A stretch of DNA of 17,547 nt, taken from Ochromonadaceae sp. CCMP2298 (Eukaryota; Sar; Synurophyceae; Ochromonadales; Ochromonadaceae). The notes below the pieces were generated by a model that did not search any database, had not been told where the DNA came from, and worked only from the letters and a program-made list of their open reading frames with translations. The stretch's first letter is position 1, and each line of letters begins with the position of its first letter. The stretch is taken from NCBI GenBank assembly GCA_026770595.1, contig MU634009.1, positions 1-17,547 of the forward strand, in the 5' to 3' direction. The translations under genes and the position numbers were made by a program. Shown piece by piece: positions 1 to 9,005 of this stretch.

Positions 1-2508
1 GGCGGCGTGGGCGGCAGCGAAGAGGGCGGCGAGGACCTGCAGGGCTACATCAGCAGGGCGTACCAGGTACCCACCCGACACACACACACACACACGCACC
101 CCCGCCCCGCACTCTCTCACTCTGCGCATCGCTCACCGCTAACTACCGCTAACCACTTTCTCTTTGCATTACTGCCTACTCCTGCTCTTGTATTACTTCC
201 TTGTTCCCTGCAGATGATCAAGGAGCGGGCAGTCACTGACGCATTCAATGCAGAGGAGGAGGGGGGCGAGGAGGAGGAGGAGGAGGAGGATGATGCCGAC
301 AGAACCGGCGACACTCACACAGACAGTGGGGAGGTCTCCATCAGCCCCGCCGCCCAGACACAGCGGGCGCCTGCTGGGGTGGGCAGCTCGGGACCGAGTC
401 TGGCAGAGGGGAGCGCCTCGGACAGCCCTGTGGGAGCACCCTGTCGTAACACCTCAGTGCCGAGTCCCATTAATAGCCCAGCGCCCTCCACAGCGAGCAG
501 TGCGCATGCTCCAGAGGGGGTGCGCAGAGCAGAGAAGCCGCAAGTGCAGGCACAGGTGCAGACGCAGGGAGCCTCGCAGCCGTTGCGCGTAAAGCAGAAA
601 GTGGCGGAAGCTGCGCCGGCACTGCGGGACGGGGAGGGCTTCTCGAGCAGGCTGCTGTCGGTGCGCACGCTCATCGAGTACGAGCAGACCCTCTACCAGG
701 TACGTGTGTCGTGTGTGTTACTATCATGCCTACTCCCAGTTGTAACAGCCAGAGCGCTCACTCACTCCGCTGTACTGTTCACCAGGCGGAGAGGAGGAGG
801 CGACGCGTGGCGCTTGGCGAGCGGGCGCTGCTGGCGATCTTCAGTGGACGCGCGCAGCCGAGCTCTGACAGTTGCGAGGCGGCAACAGAGTCGAGGCAGC
901 AGCCGGAGGAGCAGCAGCGAGGAGAGGCGCCTGCTCTAAGGTAGGCACTGCTGTCATGCGCTGCATCTGTTGTTTCTGTCTGCGCTTTATCTAATTTTCG
1001 GATTCTTCCGTCGCTTTCCTGCACGCAGTGACACTGCAGTGCGGCGCAGCGGTAGCGCCTACCTGCACATAGAGGCGGAGTCGTCGAGGCCCATGCGGGA
1101 GAGACCCGTGCTGTCCAGCTCGAGGAGCAGCCAGCGGAAGCACGCGGCCCTGTCGGAGAAGGGCGCGCTCTTCGAGGAGCCTGCTGCCTCTGAGGCTGCC
1201 GATGTCCCTGCTGCAGTCCATCAGCAAGCAGGGAGAGGCACTGCCGAATATAGTGCCGACGTCGAGGTTGGCATGGGTGTCGGCATTGACGTGAGGGCGC
1301 TTCTAGACCTACACGCTGCTGAAGAAGCGAGTCCGTCGGTGATGACAGTCGCTGAGCAGTCGCCGCGCAGTGCGAGGGGCAGGGATGCTGCGCAAGCGAG
1401 GAAGGCCGCTCTTCAGATCCAGAAGCCGCGCGCGTCCTCTGCGGGTCGGTCTGCGCGCGGCACCCTGTCCAACTACTCCCAGGTACGCCCGATTGCTCAT
1501 GCTCATGCTGGTTGTTTTATGCAGACCAACCCAGCGCGCATCGATACCTACTCGCATGCCCGCACCCCTGTGCCCGCTCTAACCCTCCGCGCTGCCTCCC
1601 CGCTGCCTCTGCCCTTCACCTCACCTCACCCCACCTATCTCACCCCACCTATCCCCCCTAGGTGAAGAACGCCATCAGCAGCGTCTGCCTGGCGGGGACC
1701 ACCTTCGACCAGCAGCGGCTGGAGGTGCTGGAGCTGCTGGACTTCTGCAGGCACGGCAAAGAGCTCAACGCCAGGCACTCGGCCCTCCTGGGAGACGATG
1801 GAGGCGCTCTGGAGGTGAGGCTCGCTAGTAACTCTCGCCTTGCCTGCTTTCGCCCCCTGCACACCCTGCACAGCGCTCATCGACCTCATCTCCCTTTTTC
1901 TTCTCTCTCCCTGCCACTGCCACACAATGCCCACTCACACGCACATGCACATTCATATGCACAGGAGCTCAAGGCCTCCGTGAGCCACTTCCTGGTCATG
2001 TTCTTCCAGGTGAGTCTTTTTATCCCATTCTTCTACTGCCTGGATGTCTTTTTATCCCATTCTTCTACTGCCTGGATGTCTTTTTATCCCATTCTCCTAC
2101 TGCCTGGATGTCTTTTTATCTCATCTATCGTACTGCCTGCTCGTGTTCTCCAGGCGAAGACGCTGTCCTTCAAGGGCGTCTATGCGAACATGGGCAACTC
2201 CGGTGAGCTCGCCTCGCCGCACAGCTGCCTCCTCTCGTGTGCACCGATAATAATCCCCGTTTTCCTCTTTTTGTCTCGTCCCCCGCCCTTTCGCCCATGT
2301 GACTTCTCGCACTCGTGCAGGTTCCTTCAAGCGGATATACGGGAAGGGGCCCAAGGAGGTGTGGGACGATTCCACTCCGGTGCAGAAGTTCATGAAGTTC
2401 GAGACCGCCTCCAAGCTGTTCAAGGAACTGCCCGTCAAGAAGATCACCGGCACTGTGGATGCCATCGTGCTCGACGCGACCAAGTTCAAGGTGCGCGCCC
2501 ACGCATAG
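1..2508 (+). CDS. CAMSAP: CAMSAP/Patronin-like microtubule minus-end protein, C-terminal part with CKK domain (5' end outside window)
   Basis: Exons read as 1-66, 214-699, 786-940, 1029-1482, 1662-1814, 1965-2009, 2154-2202 and 2321-2508 (TAG stop), all with GT-AG junctions and giving 531 residues in register. Residues 23-180 are low-complexity and very acidic near the start, residues 185-387 are basic and disordered. From residue 388 to the end lies a CKK domain: NAISSVCLAG opens it, then VSHFLVMFF, LSFKGVY, FKRIYGKGPKEVW, KFMKFETASKLF and KKITGTVDAI. CKK domains of CAMSAP/Patronin proteins bind the minus ends of microtubules and stabilise them in the cytoplasm. Relative to animal CKK there is an insertion of about 20 residues around the exon 5/6 junction. 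A calponin-homology domain, usual at the N-terminus of the family, would lie upstream and cannot be checked here. Family assignment is by motif recognition; the splice model is my own reading. Confidence 0.82.
78..95. repeat. (AC)9 microsatellite in CAMSAP-like intron 1
   Basis: Eighteen bases of perfect AC dinucleotide repeat follow the GTACCC donor of the first visible intron (67-213). It sits in non-coding sequence. No function is implied, but it could serve as a length-polymorphic marker. Confidence 0.9.
2015..2143 (+). repeat. 32-bp minisatellite filling CAMSAP-like intron 6
   Basis: Units lie at 2015-2046, 2047-2078 and 2079-2110. The first two are identical and the third differs at one base. 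A fourth, diverged copy occupies about 2111-2143. Each unit starts TCTTTTTATC and ends CTGCCTGGATG, so each carries a pyrimidine tract. The array takes up nearly the whole intron (2010-2153), between the GTGAGT donor and the CCAG acceptor. Confidence 0.93.
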
Positions 2509-2747
2509 GTACAATAGCTCCATAGGGGCATAATAGCCCTAGCTGTCCATTTTGTAGTATTTCCACTTTGTGCTTGTCTGATCCACACCTCGTAAATCGA
2601 ACCACAATTAGTTCAGAAACCTCCCACTGCTGTCAATAATAACTATCAATAATAACTATGAACAAGTCGAATCAAAGAAGAAAGGGTCGTTGTTGCACAG
2701 CTCTATTTTTTTATATTTTACAGTAGCTGTGCTTTGATCGTGTGATC
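2509..2747. other. Convergent intergenic region between CAMSAP-like and ATAD5-like genes
   Basis: The 239 bp hold the 3' ends of two converging genes. The region is much more AT-rich than the coding DNA on either side. It contains a perfect 13-bp tandem duplication (2634-2659) and a T-rich run at about 2704-2720. No open frame or RNA gene is evident. Both polyadenylation sites probably lie here, but I recognise no defined signal. Confidence 0.7.
2634..2659. repeat. Perfect 13-bp tandem duplication
   Basis: CAATAATAACTAT occurs twice back to back (2634-2646 and 2647-2659) in the convergent 3' region. It is AT-rich and non-coding. Confidence 0.9.
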
Positions 2748-5700
2748 CTATTTGATCCGTGTGTACTGGCGGGCGAGGTCATGCAGCACACTCACACGCG
2801 CATCCTCCGTTCTCAGCGCGGCTCTTGTGTGCGAGAACGGCTCGAAGGCAGGCGCATCCAGCGGCGCCCGGCGACCAGAAGACCGACGGCCGTGTCTGCG
2901 CATGGGGCCGACAGCAGCATCACTGCTGCCGCACTCGATCCGCAACAGCTGCAGCCTGCTGCGAGACTGCGAGCAAGCCGCCTGGGTTTTGAGGCCCTTC
3001 TCCTGCGGCTGTCCGTGCTGTCCGTGCTGCTCCCACAGCGCAGCCCCGTCCGCCTCCTCGTCGCAGTCCTCTGCGTCCGCGCGCAGCATCTGCATCACGT
3101 CTGCGTCGTTCTGCGCCTCGGTGCTGCACATCGCGCCCAGCAGCGGCAGCAGGTCCAGGGCGAACAGGCGCGGCAGGAAGGCGAGCGAGCGCACGAACTC
3201 TCCGCACACGACGCCGTTAATAAATGTGCCGCTGCTGCCCTTCACGTGCTCGTAGCTGCTCAGCGCGCCGACTGCCCTTTGTCTGAAGGCCTCGCTCTCG
3301 AACTGGAACTGCAGGTACCTGCTGTCGATGCGGTCAAAGTCGTCAGCAGACTGTGCCCCTGCCTGCGCATCTGCGTCTTTCTGCTCTCCGCCGAAGAGCA
3401 AGCTGCTGGCGAGGGCGGCGGCAGAGTCATCGCTGCTGGAGGCGAGGCGGTCCTGCACAGACTGCGAGAACCCACTCATGGCACCTAGTCGCAGCGCAGG
3501 TCCGTAGGCGCCCAGCTGCCGTGCCGCAGCAGTCCTCGAGGCATAGGAGTTTCCGCAGCGCACCTGGCTGATGCACCCGGCAGACAGCACCTGCTCGCTG
3601 CCCTCCTCGTCGTAGTCCAGACACGAGTAGTTGCCAGACGTGACTGCGAAACTCGCGAACACGTCTGCGTCGCAGTAGCGCTCCAGCAAGCCGCTCATCG
3701 CGTCCAGGGCGTCACACTCTGCGACATGCAGGCACCTCTCCCCCGCAGAGAACTGCTCCAGAAGGACCAGGGGCTGGTTGCTCTCATCCTCGTACTCCAA
3801 TCCGGCCTCGTCAAAATCCAGGATCTGCTGGCAGCCAGGAATCAGGGCCCTTGTGTCACTCTCCCCGGTAGACCTCTTTACCCACAGCCTGCTGGCCCGC
3901 TCCTGCTCCGCCTCCACGCAGGCGCGCTGCAGCTCCTCCACAGTACGGGTGACGGGTGCCAGCGCCTCTTCAGCGGAGGGGATGATCTCTGCCTCCGCCC
4001 CCGTAGCGTACTGGTGGTCCGCCAGCAGGGCCTGCATGCGCGCCTCGCCCAGAGACCGCTTCAGCTTCCCGCAGTCGCAGAACACGTCGCCGCCCTCTAC
4101 GGACGCGACGCGCAAGCCGCAGACGCTGACCGAGAACGCAAATGAGTCGCTGATCGTGAGGGAGATGCCGGCGGTCCCCTCGCCCTGCTCCTCAGCCTGC
4201 TCCTCTGCCTCTGTCTGCATCTGCGCCTCCTTCTCCGCCAGCCCCTGCATCTCCGCCAGCAGGGTGGCCTCGAAGAGGAAGTTCAGCAGGTAGGCAGAGC
4301 GCACGAAGGGAGAGGCGGGCCCGTTGAACTGCACGCAGTTGCTCCACACCAGCTGCACATCGGACACGAAGGCAGCGATGTCGGGGACGGAAACTAGCGC
4401 GGCAGCGTCCTCAGACAGGGTGCCCGCGTTCACCTCCTTCATGTACAGGCCCTCCCTTAGGCTGTCCCCCACTGTGCCCAGGTCCATGGGACTGCGCACC
4501 GACAGGCTGTAGCCAGGCGCGATCCTGTCCGTGACTGGCTCCAGAAACACCTCGCTCAGCGCGTTGTCCAGCAGAGCCCGCAGCGCAGCCCCCATTACCA
4601 GCAGGGCCCCCTGGGAGTACCTCTGCAGGGTGGCGCTGTCTAAGACGACGCTGCACTCCTGCGTCCCCGTCTGCGCTGCTTCGGCCACTGTGGGGCCCGC
4701 CACCTCTTCGAAGAGGCCGTCATCGCTGTCGCTGCCAGTGTCCGCTGTCCTGCTGTTGTTGCAGCGCAGCTTCTTGCCCTTCTTCTGTGCGGTGATCTGG
4801 GGCTCCTGCTTCGCGGCCTGGGAGCGGAAGGCAGCGGAGGCGAAGGGGGGACTCACCCCCTCCACCTCCTCCACCGCCTCCGCCCCTTCTGCCGCTGCCT
4901 GCCGCACAGCGATGTTCTCTTTATTCGCGTGGTCTAAGTGCTCGGTCTCGTCAACGCTTATCTCTACAGGCGCATCGGAGTCAGCGTTGGCCGTATCGCT
5001 GGGCAGCTCTTGCGGCGCCTCCACGTCGTCTCCGCTACTGTTGCCGCAGCTGCTGCTGATCTTGCAGACGGCCCGGTGCTGAAGCAGTCGAGGGATTCTG
5101 CGGTGGTGTATGTGCAGCCACCCGCCAGCAGAGCCAGCCGCATCGCTGCGCAGCGACAGTGCCGCGTGTTTCCCCGAGGCCGATGTGGTCTCCACGGCCA
5201 CCACCACGACCAGCGTGTACACGCCTGCGCAGGGGAGGGGCGGTATGTAGGCCACTATGCTGCAGTCGTCCTGCACCTGCGCCGGGCACTCTAGGTCACC
5301 GTTCACCAGCACAGTCACTGCAGCGACCCCTGCATCGCCCTGTGCCCGCGCACCGAACACTCCGCACTGCAGGAAGTGGCGCCCCGATATGGTGACCGAG
5401 AAGCCACCCGAGGTGAGACCGCTGCGGGGCGAGACCGAGTTCACCACTGGGATGTACAGGCGCTGCCGCCCTGCTGCCCCGTCCCCATCGTCGATTCGCC
5501 TACCCAGAGGTAGCTGCGGGCAGTGCGCACTGCTCTGCACCAGCCTCCTGGAGAAGTCGCCCAGGCGGTCGAAGCTCGCGAAGTCCAACTGCAGCACGTC
5601 CGCCAGGTAGGCCCCGAAGGTGCACGCGCCCTCCGCACCCCCTCCAGGACCCGTGAGCTCGTGGGATGAGGAGGAGGAGGATGCGCGTCCCGTAAGGTCG

Positions 5701-8546
5701 ATGGGCTGCGTGGACGAGGAGTGCGCTTGCTGCGGCAGCAGGCGAGTGAGCGTGGCCATGCATGCGCGGATGTCCCCCCTGGACGCAACGCAGAGCGCGT
5801 GAGCCGGTGCCTGCAGTGCTGCCGGCTTCCCCGCTTCTACAGGCAGGGACTCCGCCAGCACCTGCAGCACTCTCTGCCTGTCCTCGGGCGCCACCCTCTC
5901 GAACTTCACGAACTTCGCGTTGAGCGCCTTGAAGAAGGGCAGGGGCTTCTCAGTCGTCAGCAGCAGCGGGCACTTGGAAATGCGCGCCAGCTGCTGGATG
6001 CTGCTGTAGAGCTGCGTCTCCTCTTCGTCAAACACCACGTCCACCTCGTCGAACAGGATCAGGTTGCGCTCCTGACCCGCACTACCCGCACTACCCGCAC
6101 TAGCGGCCTCAGGGGCTCCGCTGGCACCTGACGCGGCGGCGGCGTCCATGATGTGCCCGGACTGCGCGGCCTCGGAGATCATGCGCTTTATGGCGGCCCC
6201 GTTGCGCGACTGCGATGCATTCACCTCGATCACCTTGTAGCCCAGTCGCCTAGCGCAGTCGTACACGGCCGAGGACTTGCCGCTGCCCAGGGGCCCCTCT
6301 AGCACCATCACGTTCACCAGGTCCGCTGCAGCCTCAGGGTCTGACCTCTGCTCGCGCCGCCGAGCCGTGCCTGCACCCCCGCGCGACCAGGTATCCCCGT
6401 CGTCCGAGTCCTCCTCGAACTCCGCCTCGTCGTCGTCGAACTCCTCCACCTCGTCGTCCGTGTCGCACAGGCCGTCGCTCTCGCTGCGCACAGGGTAGGC
6501 GGTCCCGTCAAACTCCTCCTCGCTGTCGTCCGGCGCCACGCGACTCGGTCGCCCGCGAGCCCTCTTGAGAGAGCCCGCCTGCAGCAGAGAGTCGGACCTC
6601 CCCCTCCGAGTCTTCCGCCCACCCTGCTCCCCATACCGCGGGCTGCGCTCTCCACCACCTTTTACAGGAGCCTGCACAGCGACTGCCCCGGGCCGCCTCT
6701 TGGCCGCCCAGGACTCCAGCCAGCCCAGCAGCACCTCTCTTGGACCCTCGCCTCCGGTCAGGTCTACGGGGGGTGCGCGGGGGACGTAGGCGGGACTGCA
6801 GCGCAGCAGCTGAGCCATCCAGGGCACCCAGGCGGCGCGCAGATTCAGCGCAGCCTGTGCGAGCGGGTACATGTGGCTCTGCCCCGGACTGGCCCTGCAC
6901 GAGGTGGCGCAGTGGCCCCTGGCTCTGTTGGGCTGGAAGGCGTTCGAGAACTCGAGCAGGCCCCAGTCCACAGCTGCGCCAACTCCTGCTGTGGCCAAGT
7001 GCGTCAGCAGCAGCTGCTGCAAGCCGGCCACCTCTGCGTCCTCGTCGACTGTGTAGATCCTGGGTCGCAGGGACACCATCGAGCTGCTGCCGTCAGGAGC
7101 AGTCGCAGTGCGGTGGCGCTGCTGCCCCTGCTTCAGGACAAGCACCGCCTCCAGTGCTGCGGCCAATCCAGCGACCTGCACTGCTGGGAAGAGCATCGAA
7201 TCCCCGCTGTCTGCTGCCACGTCTACTGCACTGCTCGCGTCCCCCGCACTGTCTGATGCACCCAGAATGGCTGCGGGCTTCGGAGGAGCGGCCCTGGCAA
7301 GGAAGAACGGGTTGCTGGACGCGGCGTCGGCACCTTTGTGTTTCTTGGACCCCTTGCCCCCCCTGCCCGCAGTGCCGCTGCTGAGCATGGTGTTGTTCTC
7401 CCTGCGAGTGCGCGCGATCTCCTGCTGGATGCGCAGCTCCCTCTCCCGCGCCTCCTGCTCCAGCTGGAGGGCCTGCTCCTTCGAAAGCACCTCCTGCTCC
7501 TTCGCAAATATCTCCTGCTTCTGCCCCTGTAGAGCGAAAGAGCAGCAGTCAGGTTAGATGTAATGGTGAGCAGTAGTGGCGATATGCGATATGTGTGTGC
7601 GTACCTGGCTCATGAAGAACAGAGAGCTGCCTTTGGTGCGTCCGCCTTTGGCTTTGGCCGAGGGAGCCTCCTGCACATCCCCGTCCTTCGCGCTCTTCAG
7701 CTTCCGCTTCTTGCCCGCCTTGTCCTTGGACTCGGTGGCTTTGGATAGCTTGCGGCCCCTCTTGCCCTTGGCTGGGCCCTCCTCGTCGCTCTCCTCCTCC
7801 TCCTCGGCACTGGAGTCCACGAGTGCCGCATCCTGCTCAGTCGTCCACGCTGCGGCTACTGTGGTTGCACGAATCCTGCTGCTGCGACGGTGCACTCCGT
7901 CTGAGGCATCTACATCCACCACATCCACCACATCCACTGCGCTATCTGATGGCCTATCTGATGGGGGGGCAGCGGATGCCCCTACAGGGCGAACGAAGTA
8001 GAGGTCTTCATCGCCGTCGTCCATTAACTCCATGCCTGCCGCCTCAGCGGGCTCATTCTGCTCGGCTGAGTCTACGAGGTCCACCACAACGGGGCTGCTG
8101 GGCTGTTCCTCCTCCTCCTCCTCTCCCTCGCTCTCTTCGTCGCTGCCACTCTGACTTCTGGCGGAATTATCGAGGTCAGCAAAGTCGTCTTCGTATCCCT
8201 CGTCCTCTCCCTTCTTCTCTCCCTCTGTGGTACGCTGACCAGACTTCGGTGCTGGGGCCTCAGCCTTTGCGGATGCAGAACTCGCGTTAGCCCCTCGCTT
8301 GGGTGCAAACAGCGAGAAAAGGGTTCCCTTCCGCTCATCGTCTCCCTCGTTCTCCTTCGTATCGCTTTCCTCCTCCTTCTCGCTGTCCGAGATCAAAATG
8401 ACGGGCTCTTCTGCTTTCCGTTCAGGCTTACTAGATGAGCTCGCGAAGAACGACTTGATCCCGGCCCCAGGCTGCGGCGCGGACTTCGCAGCCTTCGGCT
8501 TGGGCTTCTTGGCGCGCTCGCCTCCCGCCTGCTTCGCGGACAACAT
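2748..8546 (-). CDS. ATAD5: ATAD5/Elg1-like AAA+ PCNA-unloader large subunit with inserted IPT/TIG domain and bromodomain
   Basis: Exon 1 is 8546-7605, the intron 7604-7527 (GTACGC...CTACAG, phase 0) and exon 2 7526-2748, giving 1906 residues. The start is the first ATG in frame. N-terminal features are a PIP-box-like GIKSFF (29-34), SUMO-interaction-like PVILISDSE (48-56) and VVVDL (153-157), and basic nuclear-signal clusters near 260 and 280. A charged helix and NPFF follow. VLLGWLESWAAKRR precedes a long acidic insert and the AAA+ core, as in ATAD5: Walker A GPLGSGKSS (about 725-733), Walker B LILFDEVD (about 803-810) and RGDIR (about 896-900). An IPT/TIG domain (about 1003-1105, SVSPRSGLTSGG) and a bromodomain (about 1288-1406, PMDLGTV and the acetyl-lysine Asn in NCVQFN) come next. 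FALDLLPLLGAMCSTEAQ near the C-terminus resembles ATAD5. Family role: ATAD5 with RFC2-5 removes PCNA from DNA in the nucleus. RFC1 or CTF18 are less likely because the DEVDVVFDEE signature and the acidic insert fit ATAD5. Confidence 0.85.
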
Positions 8547-9005
8547 GTCACACAAAGTGACGCGGAAGAAGAAGCTGATAACCCTTGCCGACAATGGAAT
8601 CTGCACAACACATCCATCTCAAAAGCCGTGCGGTTAGAGAGAGTTCAAACGAGATGGAGCTTTTCAGATTGATTTTTCGAAAAGTGAAGTCGAAGGTGGG
8701 ACTTTTCAAAGTCCCCTTTTTGTGGGGGGAAATCCGCCGGAAAGGTGATCGCGAAAAAAACACAAGACAGCAAGCAAAAGCTGGACAAGGCAAGCGAGGA
8801 GGAAGAGCCAGAGTCGAGGCTCTCATCATCCTTGTCCATCGCCCTGAGTTGCGCATTCATTCCGCGTGGGAGAACAGGAGAGCTGCATTTGAGGTCGAGC
8901 TGCAAAACTCCAGCGACGTCGGCTGAGCAGATCGTCCACAAACGCGAAGAGTCTCGGTCCGAGCTGTCACTTGATTGAACCATCTGACCAATCTCCCGCA
9001 CGACG
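8547..9005. promoter_or_regulatory. Divergent promoter region of ATAD5-like and IWS1 genes
   Basis: The two start codons (8546 on minus, 9006 on plus) are 459 bp apart and point away from each other, so both promoters and 5' UTRs must fit in this space unless an upstream exon is missed. Palindromes lie at 8674-8683 and 8698-8715. GTCAC and GTGAC form an inverted repeat at 8547-8561, directly against the ATAD5-like start codon. No clear TATA element is visible. Boundaries of the true promoters cannot be set from sequence alone. Confidence 0.7.
8674..8715. promoter_or_regulatory. Paired palindromes in the divergent promoter
   Basis: TTTTCGAAAA (8674-8683) is a perfect 10-bp palindrome. Fifteen bases further on, GGGACTTT-TC-AAAGTCCC (8698-8715) is a perfect 8-bp inverted repeat with a 2-base centre. 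Both could be sites for dimeric transcription factors or small hairpins in a transcript. No known factor is assigned. Confidence 0.5.

Noticed and set aside
117-314. Minus-strand frame with a run of serines
   Set aside because: It is the antisense of the GAG-rich acidic tract in exon 2 of the CAMSAP-like gene.
2015-2143. CRISPR-like array
   Set aside because: The 32-bp units are directly adjacent with no spacers and lie in a eukaryotic intron; it is a minisatellite.
2490-2723. Extra terminal intron in the CAMSAP-like gene (AAG|GTGCGC ... TTTTACAG)
   Set aside because: The acceptor is followed at once by TAG, so splicing would only remove four residues. Possible but unsupported, and the unspliced reading already ends cleanly at 2508.
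2742-7557. Many plus-strand open frames opposite the ATAD5-like exon (for example 2742-3488 and 6740-7384)
   Set aside because: They are low-complexity Arg, Ser, Pro and Leu-rich readings of the opposite strand of a clearly conserved protein, a normal effect of high GC.
8547-8606. Upstream extension of the ATAD5-like protein
   Set aside because: The frame opens with GTG, not ATG; the first ATG is at 8546.
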